A stretch of 64,000 bases of DNA from the NCBI GenBank assembly GCA_014584695.1, contig JACTMI010000042.1, positions 62,001 through 126,000 on the forward strand. The letters are read 5' to 3'. Under the pieces are notes generated by a model that was given only the letters and a program-made list of their open reading frames with translations, was not told the DNA's origin and searched no databases. Below, one piece after another: positions 18,666-26,296 of the stretch. Made by a program: the position numbers and the translations under genes. The DNA comes from Acidobacteriota bacterium. Its GTDB lineage: Bacteria > Acidobacteriota > Thermoanaerobaculia > Multivoradales > JAGPDF01. Numbering within the stretch: position 1 is the first letter of the stretch; each line of letters starts with the position of its first letter.

Positions 18666-19952
18666 CTACACCCAGCCGCGGTCGTGGCAGGCCTGCGCCA
18701 CGCGGCCGATCGAGATCACGTACGCCGCGTCGCGCATGTAGAGCTTCTGCTTCTCGGCCAGATCGGCGACGGCGCGGAAGGCGACGGTCATCGCCTGATC
18801 GAGGGCTCCCAACACCTGGTCCTTCGGCCAGTACTGGTTGGTGTTGCTCTGCACCTGCTCGAAGTAGCTGCAGGTGACCCCGCCGGCGTTGGCCAGGAAG
18901 TCGGGAATGACGTAGATGCCGCGCTCGTGCAGGACCGCGTCGGCTTCCGGCGTGGTCGGGCCGTTGGCGCCCTCGGCGATCAGACGCACGGTCGGCTGGA
19001 CGCGCGCGACGTTGTCGCCCCGCACCTGGTTCTCGATCGCGGCCGGAATCAGGATCTCGACCGGCTGCTCGAGCCATGCCTCGGCGGGCAGCACTTCGTA
19101 GCCCAGCTCCCGCGCCTTCTCCTTGTCGATGCCCCCGAAGCGGTCGGAGATGGCGACGAGCTGATCCGGATCGATGCCGCTCTCCTTGCGATAGGTGTAG
19201 GAGCACTGGTCCTTCTGATCCCAGCAGGAGACGCAGGTGACGGTGCCGCCGAGCTGCCGGTAGAGCCGCACCGCGTACTGGGCGACGTTGCCGAATCCCT
19301 GGACGCTCGCGCGGGTGTCCGACAGCCGCAGGCCGAGCCGGGCCGCGGCTTCGCGGATGGTGTAGACGACGCCGTAACCGGTCGCCTCGGTCCGCCCCTG
19401 CGATCCGCCCATGCCGACCGGCTTGCCGGTGATGAAGCCCGGGAAATGGCCGCCGTGGATGGCCTCGTACTCGTCGAGCATCCAGAGCATGTGCTGTCCC
19501 GAGGTCATCACGTCGGGCGCGGGAACGTCCTGGAGCGGCCCGACGTTGCGCGCCAGCTGCCGGACCCAGCCGCGGCAGATCTGCTCCTGCTCCCGCTGCG
19601 ACAGGTGGTGCGGGTCGCAGATCACGCCGCCCTTGCCGCCGCCGAGCGGGATGTCGACGACCGCGCACTTCCAGGTCATCCAGGTCGCCAGCGCCCGCAC
19701 GGTGTCGAGCGTCTCCTGCGGGTGAAAGCGGATGCCACCCTTCGAGGGGCCGCGCGCGTCGTTGTGCTGGACCCGGAAGCCGCGGAAGATCTGCGTCCGG
19801 CCATCGTCCATCTTGACCGGGATCGCGAAGCTGTACTCGCGCAGCGGCCAGCGCAACAGCTCGCGGGTCGCGGCGTCGAGGTCGAGCTGCGCCGCGACGC
19901 GGTCGAACTGTGCCTGCGCCATCTCGAATGGGTTCACACCCTGGATCGCCAT
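18666..19952 (-). CDS. gdhA: Glutamate dehydrogenase (Glu/Leu/Phe/Val dehydrogenase family)
   Basis: 428 residues, typical of hexameric bacterial/archaeal GDH that interconverts glutamate and 2-oxoglutarate plus ammonia. The substrate region has K-M-D-D-G-R and K-G-G-I-R-F, and the catalytic lysine block reads P-L-G-G-G-K-G-G. The nucleotide fold shows Q-G-F-G-N-V-A near residue 235. ATG 19952 follows AAGGAG with ideal spacing, and the frame upstream of it is not GDH-like. An acidic residue for NAD or a basic one for NADP after the glycine motif could not be judged with confidence. Downstream on the same strand is the PEP/pyruvate-binding protein. Confidence 0.95.
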   Translation of the reverse strand: MAIQGVNPFEMAQAQFDRVAAQLDLDAATRELLRWPLREYSFAIPVKMDDGRTQIFRGFRVQHNDARGPSKGGIRFHPQETLDTVRALATWMTWKCAVVDIPLGGGKGGVICDPHHLSQREQEQICRGWVRQLARNVGPLQDVPAPDVMTSGQHMLWMLDEYEAIHGGHFPGFITGKPVGMGGSQGRTEATGYGVVYTIREAAARLGLRLSDTRASVQGFGNVAQYAVRLYRQLGGTVTCVSCWDQKDQCSYTYRKESGIDPDQLVAISDRFGGIDKEKARELGYEVLPAEAWLEQPVEILIPAAIENQVRGDNVARVQPTVRLIAEGANGPTTPEADAVLHERGIYVIPDFLANAGGVTCSYFEQVQSNTNQYWPKDQVLGALDQAMTVAFRAVADLAEKQKLYMRDAAYVISIGRVAQACHDRGWV

Positions 19953-20221
19953 GTTCTCTCCTTTGGACCTCCGGCAGGAGGCCGGCGGCGCGGCCCGGCA
20001 AGCCGGACCCGGGATCGGACCGGCGGGGCCGCCGGAGGAGAGCATGCCGGAGTCCGGAGGGGTACCGCCACCTCCGTTGGGGTGGGGTCCGGCCGGCAGC
20101 CGCCTGCGCGGCCGCCGCCAGCGGGCCGTTCGCGCCCACCCGGCAACGTGCCCGCCCCACGCCTCGGGGCGGCGCGGCCTCGGAGTCTCCGCTCTAGGGT
20201 CCCCGCACGGGAGGACCGACC

Positions 20222-21208
20222 ATGAGCGAGGATCGGGCGTTCCTGCGGGCCGCGATCGAGCACGCCTCGGAAGCGGTCTACTTCGTCGATCGTGAGCGGC
20301 GGATCACCTACTGGAACGCTGCGGCCGCCGCGCTGACTGGCTTCTCGGCGGCCGAGGTAGTCGGGCATCGCTGCCTCGAGGGCCTGCTGCGCCACGTCGA
20401 TGCCGAAGGGCACCAACTCTGCCACTCCCTCTGCCCCCTCCAGGCCACGATGACCGACGGTCGCACCCGCGATTGCCGCGTCTTCTTCCACCACGCGGAT
20501 GGCCATCGTCATCCAGTCTGGGTCACGGCGGCACCGGTCCGCAACGACGCGGGGGAGATCATCGGCGCGGTCGAGCTCTTTCGTGATGCCAGGCCAGGGG
20601 GGCTGGCGACCACGACCGTCGACCGCGACCGCCTCGACGAGCTGGAGCGGCAGACGGTCAGTGACCCGCTCACGGGCGTTGGCAACCGTCGTTTCGCCGA
20701 GCTCCACCTACGGGCCCGGCACGAAGAGCTCCTCCGCCTCGGACGGGGCTTCGGCGTCCTCTTCGTGGACATCGATCACTTCAAGGACTTCAACGATCGT
20801 CACGGCCATGCGACGGGCGACGAAGTCCTTCGCGCGGTGGCGCGCACTCTGGCGGCGAGCGTTCGGGACGGCGACGTGGTGGGCCGCTGGGGGGGCGAGG
20901 AGTTTCTGGTGGTCATGGGCGCCGTCTCCGCGCAAGCCGTGGCGGCGGCGGCCGAACGACTGCGCAGCCTGGTCGACGCCTCCTCGTTGCGCCGCCCGGG
21001 GGGCCAGGAGCTCAGAATTACCGTTTCGATCGGCGCCACCTGCGCCCGCGCGGGCGAATCGCTGACGGATCTGCTGGAACGAGCCGACCGGTTTCTCTAC
21101 CAGAGCAAGGCCAGCGGCCGTGACCGCGTGACCGCGGATCCTTCCCCCGGTCATCGCCGGGAGGGCGCCTTGCTCCCCTGGCCTCAGCCCCGCTCGGCGG
21201 CGGGATAG
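20222..21208 (+). CDS. PAS-GGDEF diguanylate cyclase
   Basis: 328 residues, cytoplasmic. A PAS domain spans about residues 5-125 and contains the cluster C67-H-S-L-C71, which resembles PAS domains that bind a cofactor or sense redox, though this is not proven. The GGDEF domain spans about 145-305, with D-P-L-T-G-x-x-N-R-R, the Mg-binding V-D-I-D-H-F-K and the active-site G-G-E-E-F at 224-228. An inhibitory RxxD site is present at 215-218, the correct five residues upstream, so product feedback inhibition is likely. The 3' end overlaps the convergent pheA gene by 25 bases. It should make c-di-GMP. Confidence 0.92.
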   Translation: MSEDRAFLRAAIEHASEAVYFVDRERRITYWNAAAAALTGFSAAEVVGHRCLEGLLRHVDAEGHQLCHSLCPLQATMTDGRTRDCRVFFHHADGHRHPVWVTAAPVRNDAGEIIGAVELFRDARPGGLATTTVDRDRLDELERQTVSDPLTGVGNRRFAELHLRARHEELLRLGRGFGVLFVDIDHFKDFNDRHGHATGDEVLRAVARTLAASVRDGDVVGRWGGEEFLVVMGAVSAQAVAAAAERLRSLVDASSLRRPGGQELRITVSIGATCARAGESLTDLLERADRFLYQSKASGRDRVTADPSPGHRREGALLPWPQPRSAAG

Positions 21209-22323
21209 CTCCCCAGGACTCTGAGCTCGCTGGTCAGCGGCTCGATCGCGGCGAGGGCCGCCAGAAACGGCGCGGTGGATGCTCGGCCGGTCACGTCGAG
21301 ATAGAAACGATAGCGCCAGGAGTCTCCCGGGATCGGGCGCGACTCGAGCTTGCTCAGGTTGAGTCCACGGCGGGAGAACTCGACCAGCAGCTCGCCCAGC
21401 GCCCCTGGGCGATCGGCGAGCACGAGCAGGAGGGATGTCTTCGCCGGCGCCTCGGGCGGCAGGCGGACCGGATGCAGCGCCACTTCGACGAAGCGCGTCG
21501 CGTTGCCCGCCAGAGTCTGGATACCCGCGGCGAGCACTTCGAGCCCGTAGGTCGCCGCGGCCGAGGCCGAGGCCACCGCAGCCAGCGACCGATCGCCCGT
21601 TTCGCGGACCTTGCGCGCGGCCCCGGCGGTGTCGTACTCGGCCTGCGGCCGAATCCATGGGTGATCGCGGAAGAAGCCCTCGCACTGGCGCAGCGCCTGC
21701 GGGTGCGACAGCGCGGCGCGGATCTGCTCGAGCGTCGCTCCGGGCAGGGCGAGCAGGCAGTGCTCGATGGCGGAGATCTCCTCGCCGGTGATCTCGAGCC
21801 GGCCCTCGGCGAGCAGGTCGTAGGTCTCGTTGATCGACCCCGCGGTGGTGTTCTCGATCGGCAGCAGGGCCAGGTCGGCGGCGCCCGAGGCGACCCGCTC
21901 CGCCGCCTCGCGAAAGCTGTCGCAGCCCGACAGCACCACCCCGCCCGGCCGGCCGGCGTACCGCCGCTGTGCCGCCAGGTGACTGTAGCTGCCCTCGGCA
22001 CCCTGGTAGGCGACCCGCAGCGGCACCGTTTCGAGGCCCCGAACGTGGCTCTGCTGGTGCGCCACCGACATGTCGAGGATGACGCGGTAGAGCCGCTCCA
22101 CTTCGTGCGGATCGAGCCCCTGCTCGAGCGCGACTTGCCGGAGGTGCACCAGCAGCCGGTCCTCCCGCCCCTGGTCGCGGAACGGCCAGGCGGCCTCGAG
22201 CTTGGCCCGCGCCACCCGTTCGACCAGCGCCATCCTCTCGGCGAGGATCCGGAGCAACCGGCGATCGAGCGCTTCGATCGCCTCGCGCAGCTCCTGCAGG
22301 TCCGGATGCTCTGCGGCGGCCAT
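21184..22323 (-). CDS. pheA: Bifunctional chorismate mutase / prephenate dehydratase
   Basis: 379 residues. An AroQ-type chorismate mutase helix bundle covers residues 5-95, with L-R-x-x-I-x-x-L-D and R-x-x-L-x-x-x-R-x-x-L. The prephenate dehydratase domain follows from about 103 (YQGAEGSYSH ... NATRFVEV), and a C-terminal ACT domain has the phenylalanine-binding E-S-R-P motif. The enzyme turns chorismate into phenylpyruvate in phenylalanine synthesis, with feedback inhibition through the ACT domain. ATG 22323 lies 11 bases after the molybdopterin-pentapeptide gene. The stop lies inside the 3' end of the opposite cyclase gene. Confidence 0.95.
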   Translation of the reverse strand: MAAAEHPDLQELREAIEALDRRLLRILAERMALVERVARAKLEAAWPFRDQGREDRLLVHLRQVALEQGLDPHEVERLYRVILDMSVAHQQSHVRGLETVPLRVAYQGAEGSYSHLAAQRRYAGRPGGVVLSGCDSFREAAERVASGAADLALLPIENTTAGSINETYDLLAEGRLEITGEEISAIEHCLLALPGATLEQIRAALSHPQALRQCEGFFRDHPWIRPQAEYDTAGAARKVRETGDRSLAAVASASAAATYGLEVLAAGIQTLAGNATRFVEVALHPVRLPPEAPAKTSLLLVLADRPGALGELLVEFSRRGLNLSKLESRPIPGDSWRYRFYLDVTGRASTAPFLAALAAIEPLTSELRVLGSYPAAERG

Positions 22324-22334
22324 GGCGCGAGACT

Positions 22335-23390
22335 CTACTCGCGTTCGCGCGCGCCGGTCGCCGCGCGCAGAAAGTCCTCCTGGTCCTCGAGCAAACCGGT
22401 GGCGTCCGTCCAGCGCAGGCCGGCGACTCGCGCCTCGTGAGGTGGCGCGCCGGGCACTGCGGTGACGAAACGGGTCGCCGTCAGGGCGCAGCCGGTCAAG
22501 TTCGCGCCGGTCAGGTCGGCGCCCGAGAAATCGGCGCCTTCGAGGTCGGCGCCGCTCAAGTCGGCGCCAGCAAGCGAGGCTCCGCGCAGGTCGGAGAGGG
22601 ACAGGTTGGCGCCCCGCAGGTCGCAACCGGCCAGATCCGCCGCCCGGAGATCGCAGCGCTTGAGCTGGAGGGCGGAGAGATCGCGCGCCAACGGCCGCCA
22701 ACCCGAGAGGTCGACGCCGAGCAGCACCTTGCGCGGACCGCGCCACGGCGCGAACGAAGTCGCGGCACGGAGGCGCTCGACCACCCCGGGCTCCAGCGAG
22801 CCCGAGGTGAAGCGCTGGTCCCCCGGCCAGGGGTCGCCGGCGTTGTGATAGCTCGACTCCCGCTCCCAATAGCCCGGGCGGTCACCCGCCAGGAGCTCGA
22901 TTCGCCGGACCCACTTCAGGCTCTTGTAGAAGTACCGCCCGGGCGTGACCGTCCGCAGCGGGAAGCCGTGCTCGACCGGGAGCGGCGCGCCGTCGGCGGC
23001 GTGGACGAGCCAGGTGTCGGCGCGCGCGAGGTCGAGCGGCAACGAAGTGTCGTGACCTCGCGCGGAATAAGCCTCGAAACGGACGAACCGGGCCGCCGGC
23101 AAGGGGCCCGCTCGCTCGAGCAGCAGCGCCAGGGGCACCCCTTCGAGCCGCGTCGCCGCGCGGCTCCAGCCGGTGACGCAATGGAGATCGGAAATCCGCT
23201 CACGGCTCGGAAGCTCGCGATACTGCGGCCAGGAGAGGGTCACTGGGCGCTCGACCAGGCCGCCGAGCTCGAGCCGCCAGCCGTCGAGATCGAGCGCCTC
23301 CGGGGGCGGCTGGCGCTCGCCGACGACCGGGAACTTCCGCGTCCAGGCCTGTCCGGGCGGCAGGCGGGAATCGACACCGGCGTTCGGCAC
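22335..23390 (-). CDS. Molybdopterin oxidoreductase (sulfite-oxidase fold) fused to pentapeptide repeats
   Basis: 351 residues from a GTG. Residues about 10-170 form a compact sulfite-oxidase/MsrP-type molybdopterin domain. It starts with L-P-P-G-Q-x-W-T-R-K-F-P-V and carries the Mo-ligand Cys71 in L-H-C-V-T-G-W-S, followed by G-R-Y-F-Y-K-S-L-K-W. Residues about 215-310 are at least twelve consecutive pentapeptides of the A(D/N)LxG kind (GADLSGADLEGADFSGADLT), which fold as a right-handed beta helix. No Tat signal peptide precedes the molybdopterin domain, so it is probably cytoplasmic. The fusion is unusual; the helix may bind a partner. The ribosome site is weak, but the family consensus begins near this start. 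Confidence 0.85.
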   Translation of the reverse strand: MPNAGVDSRLPPGQAWTRKFPVVGERQPPPEALDLDGWRLELGGLVERPVTLSWPQYRELPSRERISDLHCVTGWSRAATRLEGVPLALLLERAGPLPAARFVRFEAYSARGHDTSLPLDLARADTWLVHAADGAPLPVEHGFPLRTVTPGRYFYKSLKWVRRIELLAGDRPGYWERESSYHNAGDPWPGDQRFTSGSLEPGVVERLRAATSFAPWRGPRKVLLGVDLSGWRPLARDLSALQLKRCDLRAADLAGCDLRGANLSLSDLRGASLAGADLSGADLEGADFSGADLTGANLTGCALTATRFVTAVPGAPPHEARVAGLRWTDATGLLEDQEDFLRAATGARERE

Positions 23391-23465
23391 CCGGAGACTC
23401 TACCGGAGGGCCGCCATGGCGGAAGGGGGGCCCTTCGCGCTAGTCTGCGGCCCAGAGGAGCTCGC

Positions 23466-24149
23466 ATGCCCGCAACGATCCGCAGGTCGAGACTCGGGTC
23501 GCTCCGCTTGCCCGCCTATTCGCTGGGAGAAGAGATCGCGCACTCGGTCTCGCACGGCGTCGGCATCGTGCTCTCCATCACCGGTCTCGCGGTTCTGGTC
23601 GCGATCGCGACGCTGCACGGCTCCGCCCGCCACGTGGTCACTTCGGCCATCTTCGGCGTGTCGCTGATCCTCGCCTACGTCGCCTCGACGCTCTATCACG
23701 CCATCCCCCTGCCGCGCGCCAAGCGGGTGCTGCGGATCCTCGACCACGCCTCGATCTACCTGCTGATCGCCGGCACCTACACGCCGTTCACGCTGCTCGT
23801 CCTGCCGCGGCCCTGGAGCTGGGGCCTCTTCGTCGGCATCTGGGTGGCCGCGGTCGGCGGCATCCTGTTCAAGGTCTTCGCGCTCGGCCGGGCCCCCATT
23901 CTGTCGGCGCTCTTCTACCTCGCCATGGGCTGGAGCGTGGTGGTCGCCTTCGAGCCGCTGGTCACCCACCTGGCGCCCGGCGGGCTCAAGCTGGTGATCG
24001 CCGGCGGTCTCTGCTACACGGTCGGGCTGCTCTTCTTCGCCTGGCAGCGCCTGCCCTACCACCACTTCGTCTGGCACCTCTGGGTGCTCGCCGGCAGCAC
24101 GCTGCACTTCTTCGCCGTCCTCCTCTACGTCCTCCCCCGTGGCGGCTGA
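23466..24149 (+). CDS. Hemolysin III family membrane protein (YqfA/PAQR-like)
   Basis: 227 residues with seven hydrophobic segments, the layout of bacterial HlyIII/PAQR proteins. Conserved family features are E-E-I-A-H-S-V-S-H-G near the start, S-x-x-Y-H in T-L-Y-H-A-I, and a C-terminal H-x-x-W-H-L-W-V-L-A-G-S-x-x-H-F. The His/Asp residues probably bind a metal in the membrane, as in the adiponectin-receptor relatives. ATG 23466 follows GAGGAG. A TAGTCT at 23441-23446 could be its -10 box. It diverges from the molybdopterin gene with 75 bases between starts. True haemolytic activity should not be assumed from the name. Confidence 0.9.
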   Translation: MPATIRRSRLGSLRLPAYSLGEEIAHSVSHGVGIVLSITGLAVLVAIATLHGSARHVVTSAIFGVSLILAYVASTLYHAIPLPRAKRVLRILDHASIYLLIAGTYTPFTLLVLPRPWSWGLFVGIWVAAVGGILFKVFALGRAPILSALFYLAMGWSVVVAFEPLVTHLAPGGLKLVIAGGLCYTVGLLFFAWQRLPYHHFVWHLWVLAGSTLHFFAVLLYVLPRGG

Positions 24150-24171
24150 TCGCCCCGGTCCCTGCGACCGG

Positions 24172-24201
24172 TGGACGCCGCCCCCGTGGCTCGAATAGAC
24201 T
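24172..24201 (+). promoter_or_regulatory. Probable promoter of tRNA-Thr
   Basis: TGGACG (24172-24177), 18 bases, TAGACT (24196-24201), four of six matches in each box. Its -10 box ends 23 bases before the mature tRNA 5' end, a normal distance for a tRNA precursor leader. Confidence 0.5.
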
Positions 24202-24224
24202 TCGCCTCCTCGCCGCGCGATCGC

Positions 24225-24299
<75 letters not shown>

Positions 24300-24329
24300 C
24301 GGCCTTCCTCTGTGGCTGGCAGTCCAGGA

Positions 24330-24349
24330 CTCCGGGCTCGGACCCGGAG
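24330..24349 (+). terminator. Hairpin downstream of tRNA-Thr, possible terminator
   Basis: A perfect 7-base stem CTCCGGG/CCCGGAG with loop CTCGGA lies 31 bases after the tRNA. There is no T-tract, so it may be a processing or weak termination element. Confidence 0.3.
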
Positions 24350-24411
24350 GCGGGACGGTTCCCGGGTCGAGTCGTCTGTCACTGGGTTTCGCGGCATGCA
24401 CGGGAGCTCCG

Positions 24412-24918
24412 ATGTCGGACTGGGAGTGGATCGATCGACAGGTCGGGGAGCTGGCGACGCTGATCGAGGGCGGGCCCGAGTTGCTCGCCGCGCGGGCGGA
24501 GCGCGTCTCGGACTGGGCGGTCGGGCAGCAGCTCGAGCACATCCTCCTGGTCGGTGCGGCGGTGCCGGCGCGACTCACCGATCCGGAGGCGCGGGTGAGT
24601 CGCGGCATCAACGGCATCGGCCGGCTGCTGCTCGCGCTCGGCTGGCTGCCGCGCGGGGTGGGCAAGGCTCCGGCGGGGGTCCGGCCCGGGGATCCGACGC
24701 GCGAATCGCTGCGCGCGGCGCTCGACGGTTTCCGCCGCGCCCTCGCGGCGCTCCGCGCCGACCCAGCCCTCCTCGCTCACCGCCGCCCGGTGTTTCCGCA
24801 CCCCTACTTCGGCGGGCTCGACCCGGCGCGCACGCTGCGCTTCCTCGCCGTGCACACCCACCACCACCTGAAGATCGTCCGCGACATTCGTCGCGCCGCC
24901 CGCACGCCCTCGCCCTAG
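24412..24918 (+). CDS. DinB-like / DUF1569 family protein
   Basis: 168 residues forming a helical bundle. The features that suggest DUF1569/DinB_2 are an early W-A-V-G-Q-Q-L-E-H-I-L, H-P-Y-F-G-G-L near residue 127, and the closing H-T-H-H-H-L-K-I near 148, whose histidines together with an earlier one could bind a metal. DinB-fold enzymes include thiol-dependent transferases, but no substrate can be named. The start at ATG 24412 follows GGGAGCTCCG. It lies 112 bases after the tRNA and 106 bases before glgC, with no sign of shared function. Confidence 0.65.
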   Translation: MSDWEWIDRQVGELATLIEGGPELLAARAERVSDWAVGQQLEHILLVGAAVPARLTDPEARVSRGINGIGRLLLALGWLPRGVGKAPAGVRPGDPTRESLRAALDGFRRALAALRADPALLAHRRPVFPHPYFGGLDPARTLRFLAVHTHHHLKIVRDIRRAARTPSP

Positions 24919-24943
24919 CGGCGCCGGCTTCCGGGCACCGCCG

Positions 24944-24971
24944 CTGGAACTCCACGCCCGGGCGCTACAAT
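24944..24971 (+). promoter_or_regulatory. Probable promoter of glgC-glgA
   Basis: A strong -10 box TACAAT (24966-24971, five of six matches) with a weak -35 CTGGAA (24944-24949) 16 bases upstream. Transcription would begin near 24978, about 47 bases before the glgC ATG. Confidence 0.5.
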
Positions 24972-25024
24972 CGGCGGTCGGCGAGCGGCCTCGAATCCTC
25001 GGCGGGCGGCGAACGGGAGGGGCG

Positions 25025-26296
25025 ATGAAGAGAGTCGTGACGGCCATCCTGGGGGGCGGACAAGGAACTCGACTGTCACCGCTGACCCGCTACCGCGCCA
25101 AGCCCGCGGTGCCGATCGGAGGCAAGTTCCGGCTGATCGACATCCCCATCTCGAACTCGCTCCACGCCGGCATCGAGCGCGTCTACGTCATCACCCAGTA
25201 CGCCAGCGAGAGCCTGCACCGGCACATCGCCCAGACCTACAGGTTCGACGTCTTCCGCGGCGGTTTCGTCAACATCCTGGCCGCGGAGCAGAACGTCGCC
25301 AGCCGCGAGTGGTACCAAGGCACCGCCGACGCGGTGCGCCAGAACCTGACCCGCCTGATCGACGACAACCGGCCCGCCGAAGTCCTGATCCTCTCCGGCG
25401 ACCAGCTCTACATGATGGACATGCGCTCCTTCGTGCTCACGCACCGCGAGCGCAAGGCCGACCTCACGATCGCGGTCAAGCCGGTGTCGCGCGAGGAGGC
25501 GAAGGGGTTCGGCATCCTGCGGCTCGACCGCTCGGGCCGCGTCGTCGAGTTCGTCGAAAAGCCCTCCACCGACGCCACGCTCGACGCCCTCGCGCTCGAC
25601 GAGTCGACGCGCGACGCGCTCGGCTTCCCGGCGCCGCCGGGGGCGCTGCTCGCCAGCATGGGCATCTACGTCTTCCGGCCAGAGGTCCTGCGCGAGCTGC
25701 TGATCGGCTCGGATCACACCGACTTCGGCAAGGAGGTGATCCCCTCCGCGCTGGCTCGTTCGCGCGTCTTCGCCTTCCCCTACAACGGCTACTGGACCGA
25801 CATCGGCACCATCCCGAGCTTTCACCAAGCGAACCTCGACTTGACGCTGCCGCTGCCACCGCTCGATCTCTACGATCCCGACTACCGGATCTACACCCAC
25901 GCGCGCTTCCTTCCCGGCACCAAGATCAACCAGTGCGCGGTGATCAGCTCGATCTTGTGCGAGGGCTCGATCATCACCGGCGCCCGGATCGTCGACTCGA
26001 TCGTCGGCATCCGCGCCGTGGTCAGGACCGGCACCACGATCGAACGCAGCATCGTCATGGGCGCCAACCACTTCGAGCGCATCGACGAATCGCAGCCGCA
26101 CGGGCAGATGATCGGCATCGGCCGCGACTGCCGGATCCGCAACGCCATCATCGACTTCAACGCCCGGATCGGCGACGGCTGCGTGCTGACCAACGAGGGC
26201 GGCGTCGCCGAGGCCGACACCGAGAGCTACTCCATCCGCGGCGGCATCATCGTGGTGCCGAAGAACGCGGTGGTGGCGCCGGGGACGGTGGTCTGA
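25025..26296 (+). CDS. glgC: Glucose-1-phosphate adenylyltransferase
   Basis: 423 residues, full length for bacterial ADP-glucose pyrophosphorylase, which makes the glucosyl donor for glycogen. The N-terminal nucleotidyltransferase domain opens with L-G-G-G-Q-G-T-R-L-S-P-L-T and has the substrate loops F-R-L-I-D-I-P-I-S-N-S and F-V-E-K-P. The C-terminal third is a left-handed beta helix (C-A-V-I-S-S, I-V-D-S-I-V-G hexapeptides). ATG 25025 follows a GGGAGGGGCG ribosome site. Its stop overlaps the start of glgA by one base (TGATG), so translation is coupled. Confidence 0.96.
   Translation: MKRVVTAILGGGQGTRLSPLTRYRAKPAVPIGGKFRLIDIPISNSLHAGIERVYVITQYASESLHRHIAQTYRFDVFRGGFVNILAAEQNVASREWYQGTADAVRQNLTRLIDDNRPAEVLILSGDQLYMMDMRSFVLTHRERKADLTIAVKPVSREEAKGFGILRLDRSGRVVEFVEKPSTDATLDALALDESTRDALGFPAPPGALLASMGIYVFRPEVLRELLIGSDHTDFGKEVIPSALARSRVFAFPYNGYWTDIGTIPSFHQANLDLTLPLPPLDLYDPDYRIYTHARFLPGTKINQCAVISSILCEGSIITGARIVDSIVGIRAVVRTGTTIERSIVMGANHFERIDESQPHGQMIGIGRDCRIRNAIIDFNARIGDGCVLTNEGGVAEADTESYSIRGGIIVVPKNAVVAPGTVV

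Noticed and set aside
15026-18877. A 1283-codon open frame on the plus strand opposite the PEP/pyruvate-binding protein
   Set aside because: It is the mirror of a well-supported gene in a very G+C-rich sequence; its translation is Arg/Glu/His/Val-rich, shows no domain and has no ribosome site.
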